64,000 bases of DNA from Mariniphaga sp040772505 (GCA_040772505.1 JAXGYA010000008.1:91538-155537); one strand, 5' to 3'. Numbered from the stretch's first letter, positions 1 to 8,352 are shown. Program-made: numbers and translations. The notes: generated by a model not told the origin, from the sequence alone.

Positions 1-643
1 TCCCTTCAATCGGGCGTTTATCGAGGTCTTTTTCAATTGCCTTCCAGTTATTTTCTTCGAGGCATTTACCCAAATAAATTTTACGCAACAAAGCCGGCAA
101 AACGTGCGATTTTTCCAGATCGAAATTGTCGTTGGGGCCATACAGGTTTGTAGGCATCACCGATATAAAGTTGGTGCCGTATTGAATGTTGTAGCTTTCG
201 CACATTTTTATGCCCGCAATTTTTGCAATAGCATAAGGTTCGTTGGTATATTCTAACGGACCGGTGAGCAGGTAGTTTTCGTGCATGGGTTGTGGGGCTT
301 CTTTGGGATAGATGCATGTGCTGCCCAGAAACAACAACTTTTTCACCTTGTTTTTATATGCCGAATGAATAACGTTATTCTGAATTGTGAGGTTCTCGTA
401 AATAAATTGCCCGCGATAAGTGTTGTTTGCCACTATACCGCCAACTTTTGCCGCCGCGAGGAAGACAAAATCAGGCTTTTCGTGACTGAAAAAATCATCA
501 ACAGCACCGGCATCCATCAAATTGAGTTCGTCTCTGGTTTTGCCGATTAAATTACTGTACCCTTTCGATTCCAGATTCTTCCAAATTGCCGAGCCTACAA
601 GGCCTCTGTGGCCGGCTATGTATATTTTTGAATGTTTGTCCAT
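1..643 (-). CDS. fcl: GDP-L-fucose synthase, partial (3' end beyond window)
   Basis: Converts GDP-4-keto-6-deoxy-mannose to GDP-L-fucose by epimerisation and NADPH reduction in the cytoplasm. Reading back from an ATG at 641-643, 214 residues are visible with no stop, so the last third of the usual 310-360 residues lies outside the window. An N-terminal GHRGLVGSA nucleotide-binding loop (about residues 11-19) and the SDR triad Ser108, Tyr137, Lys141 (in STCIYPK and PYAIAK) match the GMER family. The gmd gene for the preceding step lies about 560 bp upstream on the same strand, with a four-helix-bundle gene and repeat arrays in between. The family call is very secure; whether it is cotranscribed with gmd across the repeats is not shown. 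Confidence 0.93.
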   Translation of the reverse strand, partial: MDKHSKIYIAGHRGLVGSAIWKNLESKGYSNLIGKTRDELNLMDAGAVDDFFSHEKPDFVFLAAAKVGGIVANNTYRGQFIYENLTIQNNVIHSAYKNKVKKLLFLGSTCIYPKEAPQPMHENYLLTGPLEYTNEPYAIAKIAGIKMCESYNIQYGTNFISVMPTNLYGPNDNFDLEKSHVLPALLRKIYLGKCLEENNWKAIEKDLDKRPIEG

Positions 644-689
644 AGGTTTTATTTAAAGTACAAGTATTTTTCCATAACAAGTATTTTAG

Positions 690-735
690 AAGTGAGCGAT
701 GAGAAGTGAGCGATGAGCCGTTAGCAGTGAGCGAT
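690..735. repeat. short 7-bp tandem array (purine-rich on + strand)
   Basis: Units AGTGAGC, GATGAGA, AGTGAGC, GATGAGC, CGTTAGC and AGTGAGC follow each other in a strict 7-bp register. Read on the opposite strand they become GCTCACT and TCTCATC, the same motif family as the arrays at 1150, 49557 and 54121. The array abuts the 3' end of the four-helix-bundle gene and is inverted relative to the array on its 5' side. Confidence 0.8.
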
Positions 736-741
736 TGAATA

Positions 742-1116
742 TTATTTACAAAATTTATCAGGATTGTTGATCATTGATATCAACATTTTTCGAACTTCTG
801 CATATCTGCTCATTAGCTCATTATAAGTTTGTTCCTCCATATATTTACAGTCTTTAGAATAACAAAGCCAGGTTTCTGTCTCAAATTCTTCTCCTAAAGA
901 ATCAGTCAATTTATTTACAAATGCTTTCGGATAAAGACGTTTAGCCCAAGCTTCAGAAAGGTTTGCACAAACCGATCGAGAAGATCTTCTAATTTGATCG
1001 GTAAGCGAGTACTTTTCTCCTTTTGGAAATGTTCTTGTTACGTTGAAAACTTCCATTGAAAGCTTATATGCCTTTTGATAGACAATCAAATCCCGAAAGC
1101 TATTTATTTGAGCCAT
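742..1116 (-). CDS. four-helix-bundle protein (S23 / 23S rRNA intervening-sequence protein family)
   Basis: A 124-residue protein with the family hallmarks: an N-terminal DLIVYQKAYKLSMEVF helix, the FPKGEKYSLTDQIRRSSRSV block (about residues 31-50) and a following LSEAWAKR segment. The family is named from proteins encoded in 23S rRNA intervening sequences, and the Avd accessory protein of diversity-generating retroelements shares its fold; the role of stand-alone bacterial copies is unknown. Here it interrupts the fcl-gmd pair and is bracketed by oppositely oriented 7-bp repeat arrays. It is a paralogue of the gene at 52762..53172. Its start ATG is at 1114-1116. Confidence 0.88.
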   Translation of the reverse strand: MAQINSFRDLIVYQKAYKLSMEVFNVTRTFPKGEKYSLTDQIRRSSRSVCANLSEAWAKRLYPKAFVNKLTDSLGEEFETETWLCYSKDCKYMEEQTYNELMSRYAEVRKMLISMINNPDKFCK

Positions 1117-1149
1117 AGTAAATATCTGATAATTTCGATTTTCACTCTT

Positions 1150-1187
1150 CCTCTCTCATCTCTCACCTCTCACCTCTCACCTCTCTC
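1150..1187. repeat. short 7-bp tandem array (pyrimidine-rich on + strand)
   Basis: About five units of TCTCATC/TCTCACC occupy the gap between the four-helix gene start (1116) and the gmd stop (1200). Orientation is opposite to the array at 690-735, so the gene sits between inverted arrays. Confidence 0.8.
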
Positions 1188-1199
1188 TTCTTATGTTTT

Positions 1200-2378
1200 T
1201 TATTCAAAATAATTTAGCGTACGATATCCTCCTTCGCGAAGATAGGCATCTTTTTTCATCAGTTTTATGTCAGACAGAACCATCTCGCTAATCAAACCTT
1301 TCAAATCGTATTCGAGTTCCCAGCCCAAAACCTTTTTTGCTTTCGATGCATCGCCAATCAACAGTTCCACTTCGGTTGGTCTAAAATATTGCGGATCCAC
1401 CGAAACTATAGGTTCCTGCACTTTTTCGTCTGAAACATTCGAAACTCGCAACTTGATGTTCTTAAGGTATTGGCTGCCAATATTTTCGGAAAAAACTGCT
1501 TCGTCCACCCCGGTTAAGTAACCTTTTTCTTCGACGTCTTTCCCTACGAACGTAATTTCGAGCCCCAGCTTTTCACCTGTCATTTTAATAAAATCGCGGA
1601 TGGAAGTAGCTATTCCGGTTGCAATAACATAATCGTCGGGTTTTTCCTGTTGAAGAATAAGGTACATTGCCCCCACATAGTCTTTGGCGTGACCCCAGTC
1701 CCGCTGTGCCGACAGATTTCCTAAATACAATGCATCTTGCATGCCCAATGCAATGCGCGCCATTGCCCGCGTAATTTTTCGGGTAACGAAAGTTTCGCCG
1801 CGGATTGGCGATTCGTGGTTGAAAAGAATGCCGTTGGAAGCATGCAGATTATATGCTTCGCGGTAGTTTACGGTAATCCAGTATGCATAAAGTTTTGCTA
1901 CACCGTAGGGTGAACGCGGATAGAATGGTGTTTTTTCGCTTTGCGGTACTTCTTGCACCAATCCGTAAAGTTCGGACGTTGATGCCTGATAAAACCTCGT
2001 TTTTTGGGTAAGCCCCAACAAGCGGATTGCCTCTAAAATGCGCAGCGCACCAACCCCGTCGGTGTTTGCGGTATATTCGGGCATGTCGAAACTCACCTTC
2101 ACATGGCTCATTGCCGCCAGATTATATATTTCGTCGGGTTGCACTTCTTGTATAATACGTGTAAGGTTCATGCTGTCGGTTAAATCGCCGTAATGCAAAA
2201 TCAGATTGCGATTGTCTATGTGCGGCTCCTGATACAAGTGGTCTATTCGCTCGGTGTTAAACATCGATGCACGGCGTTTCAGTCCATGCACAATATATCC
2301 TTTTTTTATCAGAAATTCGGCCAAATAAGCGCCATCCTGCCCCGTGATACCTGTTATCAAGGCTCTCTTCTTTTTCAT
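1200..2378 (-). CDS. gmd: GDP-mannose 4,6-dehydratase
   Basis: Dehydrates GDP-D-mannose to GDP-4-keto-6-deoxy-D-mannose, the precursor of GDP-L-fucose and GDP-rhamnose. The 392 residues are near the family's usual length (about 350-370), and the protein begins with a GITGQDGAYL Rossmann loop (residues 10-19). The dehydratase signature Thr134-Ser-Glu136 lies in ASTSELYG, and the SDR pair Tyr158/Lys162 lies in YGVAK. The typical RRAS segment of Gmd is present at about residues 35-38. With fcl downstream this gives a GDP-fucose route that probably feeds cell-surface glycans. The C-terminal region from about residue 280 is longer than in the shortest homologues but stays in frame. Confidence 0.95.
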   Translation of the reverse strand: MKKKRALITGITGQDGAYLAEFLIKKGYIVHGLKRRASMFNTERIDHLYQEPHIDNRNLILHYGDLTDSMNLTRIIQEVQPDEIYNLAAMSHVKVSFDMPEYTANTDGVGALRILEAIRLLGLTQKTRFYQASTSELYGLVQEVPQSEKTPFYPRSPYGVAKLYAYWITVNYREAYNLHASNGILFNHESPIRGETFVTRKITRAMARIALGMQDALYLGNLSAQRDWGHAKDYVGAMYLILQQEKPDDYVIATGIATSIRDFIKMTGEKLGLEITFVGKDVEEKGYLTGVDEAVFSENIGSQYLKNIKLRVSNVSDEKVQEPIVSVDPQYFRPTEVELLIGDASKAKKVLGWELEYDLKGLISEMVLSDIKLMKKDAYLREGGYRTLNYFE

Positions 2379-2396
2379 GTGTAAAATGTTGAATGA

Positions 2397-2576
2397 TTAA
2401 AAAATCGGAAGGTCAAACGTTGTTTTTTTATCTTTTTTGGTGTCAGGAAATTTATCTTTAGTGAGCATGTTGTATATTTTCTCATTGAGGGTGTTCATAA
2501 GCTTTTCTTCCTTGTCATCAAAAAGTTTTTCGTACAGTTGCCATGGGCTAATTATTTCTTCGCAATCTGCATACAC
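2397..2576 (-). pseudogene. unidentified open C-terminal fragment, possible gene remnant
   Basis: Between gmd and the epimerase gene an open frame of about 59 codons runs to a TAA at 2397-2399. The product is lysine- and acid-rich and ends in TTFDLPIF. No good start with a ribosome site is visible; a GTG near 2576 and an internal ATG that would give 34 residues are the only options. The frame overlaps the 3' end of the epimerase gene at 2552 by some 25 bp. It may be the tail of a lost polysaccharide gene or a small gene of its own. No family was recognised. Confidence 0.25.
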
Positions 2577-3517
2577 TGCTTTTTAAAAGACTGTAATGTT
2601 TTTTTCATTCCTTCTTCTGCACTTACGGGCATTTTGTTAATCCCGAGTGTATCCCTGAGCTTCTTGTTAGAAGCCACATAAGGTTCTGTCAGTTTTTTTA
2701 AGCAATCGCTATTTATTGGTATATGCAGAATATCTCCCAATTGGGTAATGCTATAAATCACATTCTTGTTCGATTTCCAAATTTGAAGCTCCTTTCCATT
2801 CGATTCAGCGATTAACTGAATTAATCGATTCGTTGAAATAGCATCATCATCAGCCATTAAATAAAATCCAGAGGATATGTCTTTTTCTAGAATTTTCTTC
2901 AATACAAAAATCAAATTGTCGATTGAAGTAAAGGATCGCTTGTTTTCAAATTGTACTAAAGGCCATGGGATTTTGTATTGAATTAGTTTGCAAAGTAATT
3001 TTAAAACTCCTTTGTTCCCGGGACCATGAATCATACATGGACGCAGGATATAGACTTTTTTATTTTTTGGCAAATCGTAGTTAAGAATATATTTTTCGGC
3101 AGCGAGTTTAGATTTACCATAGGGTGTTTGTGGATTTGGTAAAGTTAGTTCAGTGAGAATTTTTTCAGTAGCGCTATCGGCAACAGCTTTTACTGAACTG
3201 AAAAATATAAATTTTGTAGCATTTGATTCTGCGAAATATTTGAAAATTTTTTCTGTTAATCCCACATTCCTGTCAAAAAATATTTTCTCATTTGCGTTTT
3301 TGCCTGTGCCGTGTGATTTTCCAGCCAGGTGAATTATTGTTTCAACTTTTGACCAATCTATTTTTTCCAATTGATTCCAGTCGAAAAACTCACCGTAGGC
3401 ATGTTTTTCAGGTTGGTATAAATCAACAGCAATTAAGTGATGATTGTGTGTTGCTTTTATTGCTTCAGATAAATTTGTGCCAATAAAACCAAAAGCTCCA
3501 GTAATTAATATTTGCAT
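2552..3517 (-). CDS. NAD-dependent sugar epimerase/dehydratase (extended SDR)
   Basis: A 321-residue extended short-chain dehydrogenase acting on nucleotide sugars. Visible are the GAFGFIGTN coenzyme loop at the N-terminus, IHLAGKSHG in the position of the LAA motif, FFSSVKAV with the catalytic Ser, and YGKSKLAAE with the Tyr/Lys pair. The Ser-Val-Lys segment and missing Thr-Asp-Glu argue against a 4,6-dehydratase and fit a 4-epimerase or 4-reductase such as those of QuiNAc/FucNAc synthesis. Substrate cannot be read from sequence. Its gene lies 173 bp upstream of gmd on the same strand, with an apparent remnant in between. Confidence 0.8.
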   Translation of the reverse strand: MQILITGAFGFIGTNLSEAIKATHNHHLIAVDLYQPEKHAYGEFFDWNQLEKIDWSKVETIIHLAGKSHGTGKNANEKIFFDRNVGLTEKIFKYFAESNATKFIFFSSVKAVADSATEKILTELTLPNPQTPYGKSKLAAEKYILNYDLPKNKKVYILRPCMIHGPGNKGVLKLLCKLIQYKIPWPLVQFENKRSFTSIDNLIFVLKKILEKDISSGFYLMADDDAISTNRLIQLIAESNGKELQIWKSNKNVIYSITQLGDILHIPINSDCLKKLTEPYVASNKKLRDTLGINKMPVSAEEGMKKTLQSFKKQCMQIAKK

Positions 3518-3571
3518 AGTGCTTTGTGCATTTTACAATCTCATTAAATCAATTATAAACATATTTATCAT

Positions 3572-3690
3572 TCAGCTTGGAATATCTGTAATCTCGCCTG
3601 AGAAATAGTTTAATACTGCACCAACCCCAAGCATCATACCTTTGTCAATATTAGCAACAACTCTGCCTCGGGATGCTCAAGCGCATTTTT
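3572..3690 (-). pseudogene. short decayed coding fragment, identity uncertain
   Basis: Upstream of the epimerase gene there is a frame ending at 3572 whose translation includes NIDKGMMLGVGAVLNYFSG. A neighbouring frame reads NALEHPEAE just before it, as if one frameshift separated them. The glycine spacing resembles hexapeptide-repeat sugar acyltransferases of the NeuD/PglD type, and more distantly WecG/TagA glycosyltransferases. The stretch is too short to decide. Best read as a relic showing turnover of surface-sugar genes here. Confidence 0.2.
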
Positions 3691-3698
3691 TATTTAAT

Positions 3699-5102
3699 TT
3701 AACGCTTCCCTTGCACTAAATACCAGTCAATCCACGAGTCTAATTGATTGACAGAGTGGGGCCTGAGTAAAATTTCACGCATGTGATCCAATAAATAGAT
3801 AGTAGGCGTTGCAAATACATGATAATCTTTTACAACAGGGCTTTCCCATTTCCGGTAATCACAGATACTGATAAAAGGAAAACCCTCCACATAGTTTTTG
3901 AAAGTTTGTTTATCTTCATCAAGGGAAACAAAAACCACTTCTACATCCTGAGTCTTCCATTTTTCGTATAGACTGACAATTTGCGAAAGTTCTTTAGAAC
4001 ACTGTGGACACCAGCTTGATCCAAATACTATTACCGTATATTTGCTCTTTATGTCAGATAGTTTTTGAGGATAATTGACAGGCTCGTATCCGGGGGCAAA
4101 ATAACCTTCTTTGAAAACAAAGTCAGGGGATCTCTTTCCGATTTTCATAGCGCGATAGCTTTCCAGTTGTGCGGCAAGGTTGCTGTCAATAGTGCAACTC
4201 ACTTCGTTGAGAACTTTCAAAGCCAGGTACTCTGAGGCTCCGAATAAGCTGCGCTGCTCCAATAACCTGAACAGGTACTCCGTTATTTCATTGAGTTTTT
4301 TCTCGTCAGTCACAAGGTTTTCAATCATATAGTCTATAGAAATATTCATTTCAATATAAACCGAATCCAGAGACCGTCCGCTGTTTTCAATAAGCCAGAA
4401 ATGCTTTTCTATGGTTTCCCTTAGCAGTCCGCTTTTGTAAAGCCTTGGGTCTGTATAGTCCATATTTCTGAACGAAGCGATGGCATCCGGAATTTCTTCG
4501 GTACGGTATTGTGCGATAGTTGTTACCGAACTGATCAACTTGCGGACCGGTAGAAACCAGCCCAGATAGGTCTGCGGATCTAAACTTTTCAAAAAAGCCT
4601 TGTCTTCATCTTTGATGCGCTGTATCTCTTTTTTAATAGCATTTCCGGGGGCGTTGTAAACGGCAAAGAGGGAATCCTGTTGATAAATTCTATTCAGAAA
4701 AATCCACGCACTCAGGGCTTGCTCCCTGCGGGGGTGCTGAACAGCATACTGCCCAAAGAGCTGATTTTGTTTGCCGGAAGTGATTACAACGGTTTCAGGC
4801 AGTGCCAATTCTTCGCCTTCGAGCATGATCTCTTCATCTCCGGACAGTATCACAATAAAGGGCTTGTTGTCTTCTGCTGCCAGATAGCCCATGCCAATAT
4901 CTTTAACGTTGAATGAAAGTCTGAATGTTCCTTTTTCGCTCACCTTAACACTGTCGATGACATAGGTATTAAACCCTTCAAAGCCTACAAGTTTAATCTG
5001 CTGATTGCTTAGAGATGTAAAAGAGCCGATAATTGTACGTTGAGCATAGGCAACGGCACTAAAGTAAGTTAAAACGATACAAAATAAAACAACTTTTTTC
5101 AT
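3699..5102 (-). CDS. TlpA-like thioredoxin-fold protein, exported
   Basis: A 467-residue periplasmic or membrane-tethered thiol-disulfide protein. A clear signal peptide (MKKVVLFCIVLTYFSAVAYA) is followed by a roughly 100-residue beta-rich domain of the kind found N-terminally in Bacteroidota TlpA/DUF4369 proteins, then a helical linker. The thioredoxin domain fills about residues 335-467, with the redox motif WCPQC near residue 366 and the cis-proline ATPT motif near residue 433. Such proteins reduce or resolve disulfides in exported proteins or in cytochrome maturation. No partner gene adjoins it: the next upstream gene ends 125 bp away and the region downstream is decayed. Confidence 0.85.
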   Translation of the reverse strand: MKKVVLFCIVLTYFSAVAYAQRTIIGSFTSLSNQQIKLVGFEGFNTYVIDSVKVSEKGTFRLSFNVKDIGMGYLAAEDNKPFIVILSGDEEIMLEGEELALPETVVITSGKQNQLFGQYAVQHPRREQALSAWIFLNRIYQQDSLFAVYNAPGNAIKKEIQRIKDEDKAFLKSLDPQTYLGWFLPVRKLISSVTTIAQYRTEEIPDAIASFRNMDYTDPRLYKSGLLRETIEKHFWLIENSGRSLDSVYIEMNISIDYMIENLVTDEKKLNEITEYLFRLLEQRSLFGASEYLALKVLNEVSCTIDSNLAAQLESYRAMKIGKRSPDFVFKEGYFAPGYEPVNYPQKLSDIKSKYTVIVFGSSWCPQCSKELSQIVSLYEKWKTQDVEVVFVSLDEDKQTFKNYVEGFPFISICDYRKWESPVVKDYHVFATPTIYLLDHMREILLRPHSVNQLDSWIDWYLVQGKR

Positions 5103-5227
5103 AAATAAATCCGTCTATTTTGTAGGTTTTACATGTTTCACGAACAACATCACATCCTTGTTGTAACCACTCATAGAATACACTTTACTTGTGCAGCGTA
5201 AATCCGTAAGTCTCAAGGGATAAAGCG

Positions 5228-5971
5228 TCATTCCTTAAGGCAACGAACAGAGAATCCCATTGCACGGCCGTTGCCCTCAATGTTAGCCCCACTGTTAAAG
5301 GAGAGGCGCCTTGAGTAAGTACCACCAACGGTACTTGACCAATAGTTACCGCTGGAGCCTACATTGATGAGCACACCAGTACTATAGAGGCGGAAGCCTC
5401 CCACGGGCAATTTAAGCGGTGAATCAAAAGCTCCGGCTGCATTATTGGAGCTCCAACTCGTTCGTTCTGCTTCCAATTCCGCTTCGGTAGGCAATCGGTA
5501 ACCACTTGGACATGGGTTATTGATGCCATCTACTCCCTGCCACAAATTGTCGTTTTGCGGGCTGCGCCAATCGTAAGGAGGAATTCCGGCAGTTATAAAT
5601 TCACCATGCCCGGGTGTGTCGCTAGAGCTCAAGGTTGAATTTATACCCGATGTTCTTATCTGATGCTCGTCGGCGGCACGTCCCCACTGGTACAAATCGC
5701 CATAGGCATCAACGTCGGCGCTGCTGATGGCTACACGACTGGCACCCAGGTTACGGTCCATCCAGATTCTTCCCGTTCCGGGATTGGTCACATCAACCAC
5801 GGCGGTTTCGGTATCCCTTGGCCAATCGGCAACGCCTTTATCCCAAACCAGCTTGTCACCAACATAAATTCTGTTTATAGTAGTAACACCTATATTTACT
5901 GCATCCCAATCAACATGTTGAGAAAAACACAAGGCAGGTAAAAATGTAAGTATTAGGATTAATATTTTCAT
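5228..5971 (-). CDS. exported FISUMP-domain protein
   Basis: About 247 residues starting at the ATG at 5969-5971, which leaves one base after the stop of the collagen-like gene (TAAAATG). That start gives a clean signal peptide, MKILILILTFLPALCFSQ; a longer frame from 6007 would bury it. The rest is the Fibrobacter succinogenes major paralogous (FISUMP) domain. Signs are DVTNPGTGRIWMDRNLGAS, GDLYQWGR, GYRLPTEAE, LPVGGFR, GNYWSST and a C-terminal FSVRCLKE. These domains occur on secreted surface proteins of Bacteroidota and Fibrobacteres and resemble C-type-lectin/sulfatase-modifying folds; their ligand is unknown. It is translationally linked to the collagen-like gene, so the two products probably act together at the surface. 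Confidence 0.85.
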   Translation of the reverse strand: MKILILILTFLPALCFSQHVDWDAVNIGVTTINRIYVGDKLVWDKGVADWPRDTETAVVDVTNPGTGRIWMDRNLGASRVAISSADVDAYGDLYQWGRAADEHQIRTSGINSTLSSSDTPGHGEFITAGIPPYDWRSPQNDNLWQGVDGINNPCPSGYRLPTEAELEAERTSWSSNNAAGAFDSPLKLPVGGFRLYSTGVLINVGSSGNYWSSTVGGTYSRRLSFNSGANIEGNGRAMGFSVRCLKE

Positions 5972-5972
5972 T

Positions 5973-7100
5973 TTATTGGTATATAAAATATATTGTATTA
6001 CTGTCATAGCTGGCTAAACCGTCATATTCTGCTTGTGTACCCGTCCAAAAGTTTTTAGTCATCATTGTGCCTGCGCCATCCAATTTCAATTTATCGGCAT
6101 TCGTATAATCATTTGATGATAACCCTTTGCCTGTTTCTTTATCAACTTTGGTATCTAAAACAAGTTGAACTGGAGTGCTTACTGGTTTGTCTAAGTCGGC
6201 AGTGTTGTCAATATTTGCTAAGCCAATATCTGCTTTGGTAAGGGTAATTTCTCCTCCTACATGCTCTACTCCATTTACTGAAACTGTTAAGCCATCAGCT
6301 CCTGCTTCACCCTGGATTCCCTGATCACCTTTATCACCTTTATCTCCCTGTGGCCCTTGTGGTCCTGGTGCCCCCTGATCGCCTTTTTCACCCTGAATAC
6401 CCTGGTCACCCTGATCACCTTTATCGCCTTTTTCGCCCTGAATACCCTGGTCACCCTGATCACCTTTATCGCCTTTTTCGCCTTTTTCGCCTTTGTCACC
6501 TTTATCACCTTTCAGTCCTTGTGGACCCATTAATCCCTGAACGCCCTCATCTCCTTTAACTCCCCTAACTCCCTGAATACCCCGGTCTCCTTTATCACCT
6601 TTGTCTCCCTTCGGGCCTTGTGGTCCTGGTGGGCCCTGATCACCTTTTTCGCCCTGAATTCCCTGGTCGCCCTTCAAAAGTGCTATCTGCGCCGCAGTAA
6701 GTGTTACTTCACCTGCAGTTTTAGCACGCAAAGCGTAGGGCACACTCAATAGTTGGCTTGTGCCGGTAATGATATAATTGGTACCACCCGTTGGATCAGT
6801 TTCAGTTTTAATAAAATATGGTCCGTTTGCCCAATCAATAGTATTAAAACCTGCTCCGCCTCCTATCTCTATACTTACCATACCGTTAGCATTTGTAAGT
6901 GGCGTTTGTGTTTCAGTGTAAACTACCGTACCTGTTGAAGATCCTTGCAAAACAGATATTTGCATGCCAACGGTTTGACTTGTTAACAATTTGTTGCTTG
7001 CATCTCTGATTATGGCCTGATAACTCATTTTCTCAGGAGATTGAGCAAATACAGTTACTGTTAATAGTAAGATTGCCAAAAATGTAAATATTTTTCTCAT
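5973..7100 (-). CDS. secreted collagen-like triple-helix protein
   Basis: A 375-residue exported protein. A signal peptide (about residues 1-19, ending VFAQ) precedes a beta-rich head of about 120 residues with SYQAIIRDASNKLL, a module common in Bacteroidota collagen-like surface proteins. Residues about 144-268 are Gly-X-Y triplets rich in Asp, Lys and Gln (GDKGDKGDQGIQGEKG type), which form a collagen-like trimer without hydroxyproline. A C-terminal part with LTKADIGLANIDNTADLDKPVS resembles trimerising phage-tail-fibre segments. Two perfect 45-bp DNA repeats lie inside the triplets, so length can change in frame. It has a strong Shine-Dalgarno site and follows the T9SS-tail gene by 13 bp. 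Probably a surface stalk or adhesin. Confidence 0.9.
   Translation of the reverse strand: MRKIFTFLAILLLTVTVFAQSPEKMSYQAIIRDASNKLLTSQTVGMQISVLQGSSTGTVVYTETQTPLTNANGMVSIEIGGGAGFNTIDWANGPYFIKTETDPTGGTNYIITGTSQLLSVPYALRAKTAGEVTLTAAQIALLKGDQGIQGEKGDQGPPGPQGPKGDKGDKGDRGIQGVRGVKGDEGVQGLMGPQGLKGDKGDKGEKGEKGDKGDQGDQGIQGEKGDKGDQGDQGIQGEKGDQGAPGPQGPQGDKGDKGDQGIQGEAGADGLTVSVNGVEHVGGEITLTKADIGLANIDNTADLDKPVSTPVQLVLDTKVDKETGKGLSSNDYTNADKLKLDGAGTMMTKNFWTGTQAEYDGLASYDSNTIYFIYQ
6391..6480. repeat. two perfect 45-bp tandem repeats inside the collagen-like gene
   Basis: The units 6391-6435 and 6436-6480 are identical and encode the 15-residue block DKGDQGDQGIQGEKG. Since 45 is a multiple of three and of the collagen triplet, gain or loss of a unit keeps both reading frame and helix register. 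Confidence 0.85.
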
Positions 7101-7108
7101 GATCTATT

Positions 7109-7115
7109 CCTCCTT
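7109..7115 (-). promoter_or_regulatory. strong Shine-Dalgarno site of the collagen-like gene
   Basis: AAGGAGG lies 8 bases before the ATG at 7098-7100 and overlaps the stop of the upstream T9SS gene. Bacteroidota genes usually lack such a perfect anti-16S match, so strong translation or coupling is suggested. Confidence 0.7.
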
Positions 7116-7698
7116 AATTTTTAATGATTTTAAATGTTTTTACCACGTTAAATTGCTTAGAGCCAACTTCGTTGTATTTCACGTGGTTACCTTCTTTATT
7201 TCCTTGAATAACTTTCACAAAATAGGTTGCCGGTACAAGATGGCTCATAACAACTCTTGCTTGATTGCCTTCAATTTTCTCGCTTTGCAGAAGTTTTCCG
7301 GACATATCATACAGCTGAAAGTTTAAGTTTGGAATTTCAAACCCCTTAATTTCCAAAGTAAGATAATCGGTAGTTGGGTTTGGGTATGCCGAAACTGAAA
7401 GATAGATGTCTTTGGCTTCTTCAAGTCCGGTTACTACTGAAATTTCATACGGTTGTTGTACTCCTTCGGCTACGGAGCCATTTGTACCATTATAGGTTTG
7501 GTAAACCATCTGTCCAACGGTATAGCTCACCGAACCACCGCTACCCAAAGCATTGCCTCCAGTGGCGTTAATGCTCTCTTGTGCATGTAATCCTGTTAGT
7601 CCTAGTCCTAACAGAAGAACGACACTAAATTTTAACCTGTTAAATAGTCTTGCTCCAACTTTATTGGATTTAATAGAATAAATCTTTTTGTCTCTCAT
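7114..7698 (-). CDS. small exported protein with T9SS C-terminal sorting domain
   Basis: A 194-residue protein with an N-terminal membrane segment (LKFSVVLLLGLGLTGLHAQ) after a basic stretch, consistent with a signal peptide. A short glycine-rich region (GGNALGSGGSVSYTVGQMVYQT) follows, then a type A T9SS sorting domain. That domain starts at SAYPNPTTDYLTL (about residue 104), continues with LYDMSGKLL, LVPATYFVKV, and ends in KTFKIIKN. The GSVSYTVGQ region recurs in Bacteroidota proteins that are little more than a sorting domain. It is first in an apparent three-gene unit with the collagen-like and FISUMP genes. The product should cross the outer membrane via T9SS and be anchored or released. 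Confidence 0.88.
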   Translation of the reverse strand: MRDKKIYSIKSNKVGARLFNRLKFSVVLLLGLGLTGLHAQESINATGGNALGSGGSVSYTVGQMVYQTYNGTNGSVAEGVQQPYEISVVTGLEEAKDIYLSVSAYPNPTTDYLTLEIKGFEIPNLNFQLYDMSGKLLQSEKIEGNQARVVMSHLVPATYFVKVIQGNKEGNHVKYNEVGSKQFNVVKTFKIIKN

Positions 7699-7703
7699 TT
7701 CAA

Positions 7704-7710
7704 CCTCCTT
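7704..7710 (-). promoter_or_regulatory. strong Shine-Dalgarno site of the T9SS-tail gene
   Basis: AAGGAGG lies 5 bases before the ATG at 7696-7698 and is preceded by an A-rich run. It supports that start and matches the strong site of the next gene, a contrast with most genes in this window. Confidence 0.7.
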
Positions 7711-8352
7711 TTTTTTGGTTATGCTAATAATTAAAGCTCCTCACTTATATGATGTCCATTACTTGCGCATGTCAAATTCCATGATTGATTGTGCAGTTGA
7801 TATTTAAATATCATGTTACCAAGCTGCTGTCAGATATTTTCGCCAATCAATCTTGCACATTCCCGAGGCTCTTTTGCCTCCGGCAATTTGCTTTCACGTT
7901 TTTTCAATGTCTGCATCATCTAAAACAGGTTATCTCCAAAACAGAATCTTCTTTAGCTTTCGCATTCCATGCAAATTGTGTTGGCAAAACCGACGTAGCA
8001 ATTTAACCCAAAACATCTGTTATTGTTCATTAAAAGATAAAAAATATTATCAGAAATATTCCCTGAAAAATTTCTGTTTTAAAGAGCATTGATCTTTGAA
8101 ATTAAACAGAATTTTTAACATTTTTTAAGTTTGGGCTTTTTTTATTCAAAGTCTCTCTTTTTGACAAGCTTTTTTCTGATTCGTGAAAAGCACCCTTCCC
8201 GCGTAGTTACACGTATATTAACAGACTTCATATAAAATTTGACGCATGGAATTTTATTATATCTATATTTAGTCTTATTATAAATTAAGGATCAGCACAT
8301 TAAATAAGCCGAAATTAGCAAATAGTACACAATGCGGTATTGAATATTTTAG

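Noticed and set aside
6287..6559. Other-frame open stretches inside the collagen-like gene
   Set aside because: The GC-biased triplet repeat keeps alternative frames open; only the Gly-X-Y frame has a signal peptide and ribosome site.
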